Positions 8,001 through 15,314 are shown, numbered from the stretch's first letter. The stretch: 28,679 bases of DNA from Butyrivibrio sp. (GCF_024699075.1 NZ_JAILQF010000129.1:1-28679), one strand, 5' to 3'. A program made the numbers and translations. Notes: generated by a model not told the origin, from the sequence alone.

Positions 8001-8081
8001 ACACGCAATAAAGTGTATTTACCTACTTGAAAATACCTACATTTTGTATTAACATTTATTTATGAACACAATATATAGTAA
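8001..8081 (+). promoter_or_regulatory. nrdD control region: two NrdR-box-like sites and promoter
   Basis: ACACGCAATAAAGTGT (8001-8016) and ACACAATATATAGTAA (8066-8081) resemble the 16-bp NrdR box, whose family pattern is an ACAC...GTGT palindrome with an AT-rich core. The first has intact outer arms; the second has a good left half and core but a decayed right arm. A promoter TTAACA (8049-8054), 17 nt, TATATA (8072-8077) would place its -10 inside the second box, as expected for repression. The boxes lie 65 bp apart. The nrdR gene is not in the window. Confidence 0.5.
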
Positions 8082-8159
8082 TTAGATATCCATTCAAGAT
8101 AGTTTTACTTTATATTTTCCAAATTTTTTCAAGAAAAGTTTTTTTCCAAAGGAACATAA

Positions 8160-8224
8160 CAGCATGAATTGATCAGGCGGGTGTTTTGGGACCGCGCTAG
8201 GGACTGATTCGGCTTTTTGTGCTG
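8160..8224 (+). promoter_or_regulatory. structured segment in the nrdD leader
   Basis: Nested complementary arms: CAGCA/TGCTG (8160-8164, 8220-8224), ATCAG/CTGAT (8172-8176, 8204-8208) and GCGG/CCGC (8177-8180, 8192-8195). The 7955-8256 spacer is otherwise AT-rich and gene-free. An AGGAGGGG ribosome site follows just before the nrdD ATG. No known riboswitch is recognised. Confidence 0.35.
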
Positions 8225-8256
8225 TAAATTGATAAATTAGAATTAGGAGGGGCTCC

Positions 8257-10482
8257 ATGAAAATCATTAAAAGGAGTGGTGAAGAGGTTATATTCGATGG
8301 TGGCAAGATTATTGCGGCTATTAAGAAGGCTAATCTTACAGTCACTGAGGATAAGCGTCTTTCAGATGAGGATATCATCCGCATAGAGAGGGATGTTGAG
8401 GCTAAATGTAATAATCTTACACGTGCAGCTAACGTCGAGGAGATCCAGGATCTTGTAGAGAATGCTCTTATGGATGCCGGCAACAAAGATGTTGCCCGTA
8501 AGTACATAACATATCGTTATCAGCATGCTCTTATGCGTAAGTCTAATACAACTGACGATAAGATCATGTCACTTATTGAGTGCAATAACGAGGAAGTCAA
8601 GCAGGAGAATTCCAACAAGAATCCTACAGTTAACAGCGTACAGCGTGATTACATGGCAGGCGAAGTAAGCCGTGATATCACAAGACGTTTCCTTCTTCCT
8701 CCTGAAGTTGTAAAGGCTCATGAAGAGGGAATAATCCACTTCCATGATTCAGACTACTTTGCACAGCACATGCATAACTGCTGTCTTGTTAACCTTGATG
8801 ATATGCTGCAGAATGGAACAGTTATTTCTGAGACTCTTATAGAGCCTCCAAAGAGCTTTTCAACAGCATGTAATATCGCAACTCAGGCTATAGCACAGAT
8901 CGCAAGTTCACAGTATGGTGGACAGTCTATCACACTTTCACATCTTGTACCTTTTGTAGATGTAAGCCGTCAGAAATTCCGCAAGCAGGTTCGCATGGAA
9001 CTTGAGCAGGCCGGAATCGATACTACAGAAGAGAAGATCAATGAAATAGCTGAGATGCGTGTCCGCAAGGAGATCAAGGATGGTGTTCAGGAGATCCAGT
9101 ACCAGGTTATCACTCTTATGACTACCAACGGACAGGCTCCTTTCATCACAGTATTCATGTATCTTGATGAAGTTCCTGAAGGTCAGCTTCGAGATGATCT
9201 TGCAGCAGTTATAGAAGAGATGCTCAAGCAGCGTATTCAGGGTGTCAAGAACGAGAAGGGTGTTTATATTACACCTGCTTTCCCTAAGCTTATATATGTT
9301 CTTGATGAGGATAATGTAACTCCTGATTCCAAGTACTGGAACCTTACACAGCTTGCTGCAAAGTGTACAGCAAAGCGTATGGTACCTGATTATATCTCTG
9401 GCAAAAAAATGCGCGAGTATAAGAACGGTGATGTATATCCATGCATGGGTTGCAGATCTTTCCTTACTCCTGATACAGAAGGCCTTGCAGAGGATGGAAG
9501 CCATAAGTATTATGGACGTTTCAACCAGGGCGTTGTAACTATCAACCTTGTTGATGTTGCATGTTCATCAGGTCAGGATGAAGATAAGTTCTGGAAGCTT
9601 ATGGAAGAGAGAACAGAGCTTTGTTATAAAGCACTTATGTGCAGACATAACAGACTTCTTGGAACACCTTCTGATGTTGCTCCTATTCTCTGGCAGTTCG
9701 GTGCCCTTGCAAGACTTAAAAAGGGTGAGACAATAGATAAGCTTTTGTTTAACAACTACTCAACAATAAGTCTTGGATATGCCGGTCTTTATGAATGTAC
9801 CAAGTTCATGAAGGGTGTATCACATACAGATGAGCAGGGCAAAGAGTTCGCACTTAAGGTAATGCAGTTCCTTAATGATAAGTGTTCAAAGTGGAAGGCT
9901 GAGACTAACATTGCATTCTCACTTTACGGAACACCTCTTGAATCAACAACTTATAAATTTGCAAAATGTCTGCAGAAGAGATTTGGAATTATTCCAGGTG
10001 TTACGGACAAGAACTATATTACAAACAGCTACCACGTACATGTATCTGAGAAGATTGATGCCTTCTCAAAGCTTAAGTTTGAGTCAGAGTTCCAGGCATT
10101 ATCACCAGGCGGAGCTATCAGCTATGTAGAAGTTCCTAACATGATGGACAACATCGATGCGGTTCTTTCTATTATGCAGTACATATATGAGAACATCATG
10201 TATGCAGAGCTTAATACCAAGTCAGACTACTGCCAGTGCTGCGGTTATACGGGAGAGATCCAGATCGTCAATGACGAGGATGGAAAACTTGTATGGGAGT
10301 GCCCGAACTGTGGTAACAGAAATCAGGACAAGATGAATGTTGCAAGACGTACCTGCGGCTACATCGGAACTCAGTACTGGAACCAGGGAAGGACCCAGGA
10401 GATCAAGGAAAGAGTTCTTCATGTATCTAATGAAACTCTTGTACCTGAGGCAGAAGAGATAGCTGAAACAGTTAATGTTTAA
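8257..10482 (+). CDS. nrdD: anaerobic (class III) ribonucleoside-triphosphate reductase NrdD
   Basis: A 741-residue glycyl-radical enzyme that makes dNTPs without oxygen. Residues 1-92 form an ATP-cone for allosteric control by ATP/dATP. The large barrel follows. Near the C-terminus is a zinc site (C659-x2-C662 and C682-x2-C685), then the glycyl-radical loop R-R-T-C-G-Y with the radical glycine at G701. Length is normal and no key residue is missing. The start has a strong AGGAGGGG ribosome site six bases upstream. The activase gene nrdG lies 152 bases downstream; the spacer is full of hairpins. Probably repressed by NrdR (sites upstream). The radical is formed by NrdG, and dNTPs feed replication during anaerobic growth. 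Confidence 0.98.
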   Translation: MKIIKRSGEEVIFDGGKIIAAIKKANLTVTEDKRLSDEDIIRIERDVEAKCNNLTRAANVEEIQDLVENALMDAGNKDVARKYITYRYQHALMRKSNTTDDKIMSLIECNNEEVKQENSNKNPTVNSVQRDYMAGEVSRDITRRFLLPPEVVKAHEEGIIHFHDSDYFAQHMHNCCLVNLDDMLQNGTVISETLIEPPKSFSTACNIATQAIAQIASSQYGGQSITLSHLVPFVDVSRQKFRKQVRMELEQAGIDTTEEKINEIAEMRVRKEIKDGVQEIQYQVITLMTTNGQAPFITVFMYLDEVPEGQLRDDLAAVIEEMLKQRIQGVKNEKGVYITPAFPKLIYVLDEDNVTPDSKYWNLTQLAAKCTAKRMVPDYISGKKMREYKNGDVYPCMGCRSFLTPDTEGLAEDGSHKYYGRFNQGVVTINLVDVACSSGQDEDKFWKLMEERTELCYKALMCRHNRLLGTPSDVAPILWQFGALARLKKGETIDKLLFNNYSTISLGYAGLYECTKFMKGVSHTDEQGKEFALKVMQFLNDKCSKWKAETNIAFSLYGTPLESTTYKFAKCLQKRFGIIPGVTDKNYITNSYHVHVSEKIDAFSKLKFESEFQALSPGGAISYVEVPNMMDNIDAVLSIMQYIYENIMYAELNTKSDYCQCCGYTGEIQIVNDEDGKLVWECPNCGNRNQDKMNVARRTCGYIGTQYWNQGRTQEIKERVLHVSNETLVPEAEEIAETVNV

Positions 10483-10490
10483 TCTAAAAA

Positions 10491-10614
10491 ACTGTGAATA
10501 AAAGAGGCGTTCACAGTAAAAAACGCTAATTACCGGGATGGTTGAAAGATACAGGCTCGGTATGGAATCAGCGGTATGGGGAAGCATGAGGCCGGATGTA
10601 TATCCGGCCTCATG
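10491..10614 (+). promoter_or_regulatory. hairpin-rich nrdD-nrdG spacer
   Basis: Three foldable parts: ACTGTGAA/TTCACAGT (10491-10498, 10510-10517); an overlapping alternative GCGTT/AACGC (10507-10511, 10522-10526); and a perfect 13-bp GC-rich hairpin (10585-10597 with 10602-10614, loop GTAT). The last has no T-run, so it looks more like an mRNA processing or stabilising hairpin than a terminator. The nrdG ribosome site (GAGGA) follows directly. Confidence 0.6.
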
Positions 10615-10634
10615 TACGTATATGAGGATATAAC

Positions 10635-11165
10635 ATGAATTACGGACAGATAATCAAAAATGATGTTGCAAATGGTATAGGATGCAGAACCTCTCTTTTT
10701 GTATCAGGCTGCACGCATCACTGCAAGGGCTGCTTTAACGAGATGACCTGGGATTTTGAATACGGACTTAAGTTCACAAAGGCAGTAGAAGACGACATTA
10801 TTGAGTCACTTAAGCCTGCATATATTGCAGGTATTACAGTGCTTGGCGGTGAACCTATGGAGCTTAAGAACCAGGAAGTTTTAAGACCTTTCCTTGAGAG
10901 GATCAAAAAAGAGGTTCCAAAAGCTACTATATGGATATATTCAGGTTATGTATGGGAAGAACTGACAGATCCTGACAATAAGAGATGCCACGGCGATGAT
11001 ACAGAGCCTATTTTATCAATGCTTGATATACTTGTGGATGGAGAGTTCGTCCTTGCAAAGAAAGACATGATGCTAAGATTTAAAGGCTCAAGCAATCAAA
11101 GAATAATAGATGTTCAGAAAACCCTTAAGGAAGGTAATATAGTATTGTCAGAATACAATAACTGA
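10635..11165 (+). CDS. nrdG: anaerobic ribonucleotide reductase-activating protein NrdG
   Basis: A 176-residue radical SAM enzyme that installs the glycyl radical on NrdD. The [4Fe-4S] cluster motif C26-x3-C30-x2-C33 (C-T-H-H-C-K-G-C) is intact. It is preceded by the N-terminal Y-G-Q-I-I-K-N-D-V-A-N-G-x-G block and followed by G-G-E-P, which helps bind SAM. The C-terminal D-I-L-V-D-G-x-F and L-R-F-K-G-S-S-N-Q-R-I-I-D blocks are typical of NrdG. Length is normal. Its position after nrdD matches the usual order. Confidence 0.97.
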   Translation: MNYGQIIKNDVANGIGCRTSLFVSGCTHHCKGCFNEMTWDFEYGLKFTKAVEDDIIESLKPAYIAGITVLGGEPMELKNQEVLRPFLERIKKEVPKATIWIYSGYVWEELTDPDNKRCHGDDTEPILSMLDILVDGEFVLAKKDMMLRFKGSSNQRIIDVQKTLKEGNIVLSEYNN

Positions 11166-11200
11166 AAGCTGTTATGTCAGCACGTATCTTTACTAGTGCA

Positions 11201-11252
11201 CGAATGAACTTTAAGCAGGAAGCTCCGACTTCTATAAGTAGGAGTAGTTCAC
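11201..11252 (+). mobile_element. possible IS200/IS605-type right-end remnant (no transposase)
   Basis: A short hairpin, CTCCGACTT (11223-11231), loop CTAT, AAGTAGGAG (11236-11244), with one central G-A mismatch, is followed by TAGTTCAC ending at 11252. The layout of TTAAGCAGGAAGC, hairpin and TAGTTCAC resembles, from memory, the right ends and guide-RNA scaffolds of clostridial TnpB elements. No tnpA or tnpB frame is nearby, and only ~90 bases separate nrdG from this end. The assignment rests on recall and is not proven. Confidence 0.35.
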
Positions 11253-11325
11253 GCTGTGTAAGGTTTCACTAAAACAAATTAAATATTATTGTATATTTTA
11301 CAAGGTACACGAAAAGCTCCTTATG

Positions 11326-11349
11326 TGATATGATAGTAAGCGCTTACAA
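11326..11349 (+). promoter_or_regulatory. extended -10 promoter with LacI/CcpA-type operator
   Basis: TGATATGAT (11326-11334) is an extended -10 element. A perfect 12-bp palindrome GTAAGCGCTTAC (11336-11347) lies just downstream over the expected start site. TAGTAAGCGCTTACAA (11334-11349) fits the catabolite-response (cre) pattern with one mismatch. This suggests roadblock repression of the hydrolase gene by a LacI-family protein or CcpA. Confidence 0.65.
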
Positions 11350-11422
11350 AAGCAGTTTCAAACGTCTTTGATATCGTAAGATGTAAGAGGTTACTTTTTA
11401 ACATATCTCAAGGGAGCTTATA

Positions 11423-12583
11423 ATGGATAGAAATAAAACAATCAGTATGTTAAATGAATATGTGGATATGCTTATGGAAAAGTCAGACCCAGAGCATCCC
11501 ATGTGGAATATTGAGAAGATATTAGGCGGTAAGCCCAATAAATGGAACTATATTGATGGCTGTATGGTAACAAGCTTCCTTAATCTTTACGAAATAAGTG
11601 GCGATGAGAAGTATCTTAATTTTGCGGATAATTTTCTTGGCTGGTATGTAAATGAAGACGGATCTATAAAGACTTACAGTATAGATGAGTACAATCTTGA
11701 CAATGTTAACAGTGCTACATGTCTTTTTAAGCTTTATGATCTTACAGGTAAAGAGAAATATCGCAAAGCCATGGACACTGTAATGAAGCAGCTTGAAACA
11801 ATGCCTCGTACTAAAGAAGGTAATTTCTGGCACAAGAAAATATATCCTTATCAGGTATGGCTTGATGGCCTTTATATGGCACAGCCTTTCTATATGGAAT
11901 ACGAAAGAAGATATGGATCTATCGAGGGCTGTAAGGACAGCTTCAAGCAGTTTCATACTGTTGAGAAGTATATGAAGGATCCTGTAACAGGCCTTTACTT
12001 CCATGGATATGATGAAAGCAAACAGATGTATTGGGCTGATAAAGAGACTGGATGTAGTCCTAATTTCTGGCTCCGTGCACTTGGATGGTTTACAGCAGCA
12101 CTTGTTGATGTATGTGAGGCAGCAGGTGATGAGCTTGTAGAAGAGCAGGAGTATCTTCACAAACTTTTAGAAAATCTTGTTGAAGCTCTTATTAAGTATC
12201 AGGATAAGAGCGGATTATTCTATGATATTGTCAATCTTCCGGACGATGAAAGAAACTATCTTGAGACTTCAGGAACTGCACTTATATCCTATGCAATTCT
12301 TAAGGGAACAAGACTTGGCTATATCGATGAAAAGTACAGAGAATATGGCGTTAGAGCCTTCGATGGTATGGTAGAAAAGTACCTTGGAAGAAATGAAGAT
12401 GGAACACCAAGACTTGGTGGAATATGCCTTGTGTCAGGACTTGGCGGAAACCAAAGAAGAGATGGATCACTTGAGTATTACTTCTCTGAGCCAGTAGTAG
12501 AGAATGAAGCTAAGGGTGTTGGTCCTCTTATATATGCATATACTGAACTCGTTAGATCAGAATATTCCAAAGTAATGGTATAA
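11423..12583 (+). CDS. GH105/GH88-family unsaturated uronyl (rhamnogalacturonyl) hydrolase
   Basis: A 386-residue (alpha/alpha)6-barrel hydrolase. It removes the unsaturated uronic acid left by pectin or rhamnogalacturonan lyases through hydration of the double bond. Signature blocks are Y-P-Y-Q-V-W-L-D-G-L-Y-M-A-Q-P-F, with the probable catalytic D148, and later N-F-W-L-R-A-L-G-W, the counterpart of the W-G-R-G-N-G-W block in YteR-like proteins. No signal peptide is seen, so it should act in the cytoplasm on imported disaccharides. It has an AAGGGAG ribosome site, its own operator-controlled promoter and its own terminator, so it is a single-gene unit. The exact sugar (rhamnogalacturonan or other unsaturated uronides) cannot be fixed from sequence. 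Confidence 0.88.
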   Translation: MDRNKTISMLNEYVDMLMEKSDPEHPMWNIEKILGGKPNKWNYIDGCMVTSFLNLYEISGDEKYLNFADNFLGWYVNEDGSIKTYSIDEYNLDNVNSATCLFKLYDLTGKEKYRKAMDTVMKQLETMPRTKEGNFWHKKIYPYQVWLDGLYMAQPFYMEYERRYGSIEGCKDSFKQFHTVEKYMKDPVTGLYFHGYDESKQMYWADKETGCSPNFWLRALGWFTAALVDVCEAAGDELVEEQEYLHKLLENLVEALIKYQDKSGLFYDIVNLPDDERNYLETSGTALISYAILKGTRLGYIDEKYREYGVRAFDGMVEKYLGRNEDGTPRLGGICLVSGLGGNQRRDGSLEYYFSEPVVENEAKGVGPLIYAYTELVRSEYSKVMV

Positions 12584-12595
12584 GATCACACATAA

Positions 12596-12623
12596 AAAGG
12601 GCAGGCTCAAAGGCCTGCCCTTT
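12596..12623. terminator. bidirectional intrinsic terminator
   Basis: 11-bp stem (12596-12606 with 12613-12623) with a GGGCAGGC core and 6-nt loop. It lies between the convergent hydrolase and chemoreceptor genes. Confidence 0.9.
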
Positions 12624-12632
12624 ATATATTGA

Positions 12633-14357
12633 TTAATCTTCGTGGAAGTAACTTATTGTATCCATCATTTCTGTAGCAAGAACCTTAAGGTCTTCAGCAG
12701 CCTGAGTGATTATTGTGAAGGTAGCATTTAATTCTTCCATAGATGCATTGGTTTCCTGAGTTGCTGCAGCATTTTCTTCAGATATAGCAGAGAGATCAGA
12801 GATTATCTCCATAAGGCTTATCTTGGCTGTATTAAGTTCTTTGATCCTGTCTGTGATGCTGCTTGTCTCTCTGGATACGTTACCTACGTTTTCAGACATG
12901 TTATGCATGTCATTCTTGGTAGAATCAAGATATTCAGACTGTTGTCCAAATTTTTCATTAAGAGTCTGCATAACTTCAACAGATTCCTGAGCATCAATAA
13001 GGAGCTGTTCAACAATCTTTTTGATCTTTTCTGCAGAATCGCTACTCTGAACTGCAAGCTGACCAATCTCGGTAGCAACAACTGCAAAGCCTTTTCCTGC
13101 TTCACCTGCTCTTGCAGCTTCTATAGAAGCATTAAGAGAAAGGAGGTTGGTCTGGGATGCAATATCTGTAATAGCTTCTGAAAATTCTGAAATTGCATTT
13201 GCAGATTCGTTAGTGGATTCAATAGTCTTGCCAATTTCCTTTACAGATTCATGAACTTCTGTACTCTGATCTATAAGCTTTTCAAGAGCATCCATTGCCT
13301 TGTCACAGGATACCTTCATTTCTTCTGCATAGCTGTCGAGCTGGTTAACATTATCTGTGATTATATCGATATCGCTTCCTATGTTCTCTGTATCCTTGGC
13401 AGCATCCTGAATGCTTTCTGCCTGTGAGATAGCACCTTTAGCGATCTCGCCTACAGCATCTGTTACCTGATTAGAAGCTTCGCTTGCATTGCTTGCTGAA
13501 TCGTGAAGTGAATTGCCGGATGCATTAAGATCACTTGACATACGCTTGGTATTCTTGATGACATCGACAAGCTTTTCATCAATGTGATGAACACTCTCTG
13601 CGATATTGCCAAGTTCATCACGTCTTTCTATGGCACTGGTATTGACTTTGACACTAAGGTTACCACTTGCAAGTGATACAAGTTCATTTGCTATGCCGTT
13701 CATGATAGCAGAGATCTTTCTGGCAATAAGGAATCCTATAACAATAACTATAATGATGCATCCAAGTGCGAATAATAACATTACTGTTGCAGCATGCCTC
13801 TTGGCTGCTACTACATCAGATACAAGTCTTGCGGTAGAAACCATTCCCTGACAGCTTCCATCTGAGTTGTACATTGGTATGTAGTAAATATCATAATGTG
13901 TGCCTTCAACTTCAATGTCCTCGGCATAGTATTCTTCTCCATTATTGACGACGATATTTACAACTTCTGAATCTGCGGTAGTACCTACATTACGATTACC
14001 CGAAGAATCTGTCATAGTACAAAGGACTCTTGTATCCATATAAAAGAGGGTATACTCAATGCCGGTCTTATCGTGAATATGATCAAGAGCATCGTAATTT
14101 TCAGATATAACAGTTTCACCTTTATAAAGGGTAGAAGTATCTGAGTCATAAGACCAGTCGCCTTCATATGCATAGTCATAAATATCCTGGAGCATATGAG
14201 AAGTTGCGGCAAGCTCTTCTCTGGTCATATCTTCGTATGCTGCGTCAATCAGGCGTACACCGATGATAGTAAGGATAATAGCTACAACTGTTGTAGAAGC
14301 TATGGCAATCAGGATAATCCGGTTAATGAGCTTTTGATTTCTCTTTTTTTCTTTCAT
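12633..14357 (-). CDS. methyl-accepting chemotaxis protein
   Basis: A 574-residue transmembrane chemoreceptor. It has TM1 (about 12-34), an extracellular Cache-like sensor of ~150 residues, TM2 (about 190-212), a HAMP domain (about 213-265) and a long coiled-coil signalling domain. The signalling hairpin tip contains the conserved block [20 protein letters not shown] followed by G-K-G-F-A-V-V-A, where CheA and CheW bind. There is no C-terminal CheR-binding pentapeptide. A GGAGG site lies four bases before the ATG, a somewhat short spacing. A sigma-28-like promoter lies ~170 bases upstream. The ligand is unknown. It indicates a motile, chemotactic cell. Confidence 0.95.
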   Translation of the reverse strand: MKEKKRNQKLINRIILIAIASTTVVAIILTIIGVRLIDAAYEDMTREELAATSHMLQDIYDYAYEGDWSYDSDTSTLYKGETVISENYDALDHIHDKTGIEYTLFYMDTRVLCTMTDSSGNRNVGTTADSEVVNIVVNNGEEYYAEDIEVEGTHYDIYYIPMYNSDGSCQGMVSTARLVSDVVAAKRHAATVMLLFALGCIIIVIVIGFLIARKISAIMNGIANELVSLASGNLSVKVNTSAIERRDELGNIAESVHHIDEKLVDVIKNTKRMSSDLNASGNSLHDSASNASEASNQVTDAVGEIAKGAISQAESIQDAAKDTENIGSDIDIITDNVNQLDSYAEEMKVSCDKAMDALEKLIDQSTEVHESVKEIGKTIESTNESANAISEFSEAITDIASQTNLLSLNASIEAARAGEAGKGFAVVATEIGQLAVQSSDSAEKIKKIVEQLLIDAQESVEVMQTLNEKFGQQSEYLDSTKNDMHNMSENVGNVSRETSSITDRIKELNTAKISLMEIISDLSAISEENAAATQETNASMEELNATFTIITQAAEDLKVLATEMMDTISYFHED

Positions 14358-14522
14358 ATTACCTCCATAAGTGCCTACTGAATCTGAATAGCCAAATGCA
14401 CATTAAATACATATTCTGTAAATTGTTTCAGGAAGTTATGGCATGCTGTCACCTTCGCTCCCAAATGATCCTTGTGATATATTGGCAATAATTAAATGCG
14501 TGAACAAATAGAACCAATAGTA

Positions 14523-14548
14523 ATATCGGCAGATTTGAGGATAATTAA
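14523..14548 (-). promoter_or_regulatory. sigma-28 (SigD/FliA)-like promoter of the chemoreceptor gene
   Basis: On the minus strand GCCGATAT (14523-14530) matches the flagellar sigma -10 consensus exactly. TTAA (14545-14548), 14 nt upstream, approximates the TAAA -35. It leaves a ~155-nt leader to the gene start. No other feature is seen in 14358-14654. Confidence 0.6.
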
Positions 14549-14654
14549 AACCTTTAAACACTAATAAATTAAAAAATCCTATAACCCCCAATACAATCTA
14601 TATTTTTCTTAATACAAGTGGGAAGTTTGAGAATATAAGGATTATTTTTGCGCA

Positions 14655-14690
14655 TAACAAAAGAGACGATTAACATCGTCTCTTTTGTTA
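14655..14690. terminator. strong intrinsic terminator hairpin
   Basis: Perfect 16-bp inverted repeat (14655-14670 with 14675-14690), loop TAAC, with CTCTTTTGTTA on the 3' side in either direction. No protein gene on either strand ends here, so it is best explained as the end of the minus-strand RNA. Confidence 0.85.
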
Positions 14691-14912
14691 AAACTTAATC
14701 TCCGAAAACGGTGATCATATTTTCTTTGGTTCTCTGTCATACAATCCAGCAGTCACACTACCTTCTCTTGACGTCCTACCTGATTCCCAATCCGAATGAA
14801 GCAAAGGCCATTCTTATATGAATCAGAAAATACAATCTGACATTTCATTTACAGGTCCAAGTGAAGCATATGCCACTTTTTCTCTGTTAATGCCGTTCCG
14901 TTTGTATTAAGT
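14655..14912 (-). ncRNA. candidate stand-alone structured RNA
   Basis: There is no protein frame here, but all signs of an RNA gene are present. A promoter (TTGAAA, 17 nt, TATATT) predicts a start at ~14912. The first bases, ACTTAAT, pair with ATTAAGT at + positions 14693-14699 near the 3' end. AAACGG/CCGTTT (+14898-14903 with 14706-14711) extends this closing helix. A strong terminator follows. Inside are two similar hairpins: AAGTG, loop GCATATGCTT, CACTT (+14859-14878) and GAATG, loop GCCTTTGCTT, CATTC (+14794-14813). Their loops are alike while their stems differ yet still pair, and each is followed by GGAYY. The closed-end layout recalls 6S RNA, but no family can be assigned. It has no SRP, tmRNA or RNase P signature. 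Confidence 0.6.
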
Positions 14913-14918
14913 AACTTT

Positions 14919-14947
14919 AATATAACAGATAAAAATATAATTTTCAA
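14919..14947 (-). promoter_or_regulatory. sigma-A promoter of the candidate RNA
   Basis: On the minus strand TTGAAA (14942-14947), a 17-nt spacer, TATATT (14919-14924). The predicted first base coincides with the start of the closing helix. Confidence 0.7.
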
Positions 14948-15152
14948 TCACTTTTATAAAAAAAGTTATATTGTCTGTATATTCAGTTTAATCATTACAA
15001 TATACTGTAAACTTAAAATATTGAAATGAATATTTCAGATATATTGTGGCGACAAAATATCAAAACACTATATATTGTGCTTTGAATTGTCAGACAATTA
15101 TAAAATGGGAGGTGATAATATCAGAAAGCTTCTTATATAATGGGCAAATAGA

Positions 15153-15252
15153 AAACCCACCGTATGGCAAGTACGGTGGGTTTCAGGTAGGAGATTTACA
15201 GACTATGTTTGTTGGCGATACGGATTGGCAAGATCCGTGCCCTGGCAGGGGC
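15153..15252 (+). other. cluster of three hairpins with a shared TGGCA-type loop
   Basis: Hairpin A has a perfect 12-bp stem (15153-15164, 15172-15183) and loop TGGCAAG. Hairpin B has a 6-bp stem (15220-15225, 15233-15238) and the same loop TGGCAAG. Hairpin C has a 4-bp GCCC/GGGC stem (15239-15242, 15249-15252) and loop TGGCAG. The stems are unrelated, so the loop is what is kept. A perfect anti-SD-like GGGAGGTGAT (15107-15116) precedes the cluster without an ATG at the right distance. A GTG-initiated 80-codon frame (15046-15288) crosses it but resembles no family known to me. Structured RNA or a repeat element is more likely than a gene. Confidence 0.5.
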
Positions 15253-15273
15253 TTGTTGGCTACACTCAGAAGT

Positions 15274-15314
15274 GTTAGCCATCGCTAACGATATTTATAT
15301 TAGCATATGCTAAC
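15274..15314. promoter_or_regulatory. paired GCTAAC palindromes (operator-like)
   Basis: GTTAGC-CATC-GCTAAC (15274-15289) is followed 10 bases later by the perfect 14-bp palindrome TTAGCATATGCTAA (15300-15313). GCTAACATC at 15309-15317 recurs at 15372-15380. They lie upstream of the half-AraC gene and may bind a dimeric regulator. Confidence 0.45.

Noticed and set aside
8181..8197. GGGACCGCG in the nrdD leader as a T-box riboswitch
   Set aside because: Only part of the T-box tail is matched, no Stem I or specifier region is found, and nrdD is not an amino-acid gene.
8938..9504. 188-codon minus-strand frame inside nrdD
   Set aside because: It lies antisense to a fully conserved gene; its composition is that of a reverse-strand shadow and it has no ribosome site.
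11522..12160. 212-codon minus-strand frame inside the GH105 gene
   Set aside because: Antisense shadow of a recognised gene with no recognisable protein features.
14655..14912. Identification of the minus-strand RNA as SRP RNA, tmRNA or RNase P RNA
   Set aside because: The conserved GGAAGCAGC-type loop of SRP RNA, the CCA-ending tRNA-like part of tmRNA and the RNase P core blocks are all absent. 6S RNA stays possible but unproven.
15046..15288. 80-codon frame starting with GTG across the hairpin cluster
   Set aside because: The only ATG-less start lacks a ribosome site, the good anti-SD lies inside the frame, and the peptide simply mirrors the palindromes. Better explained as structured non-coding sequence.
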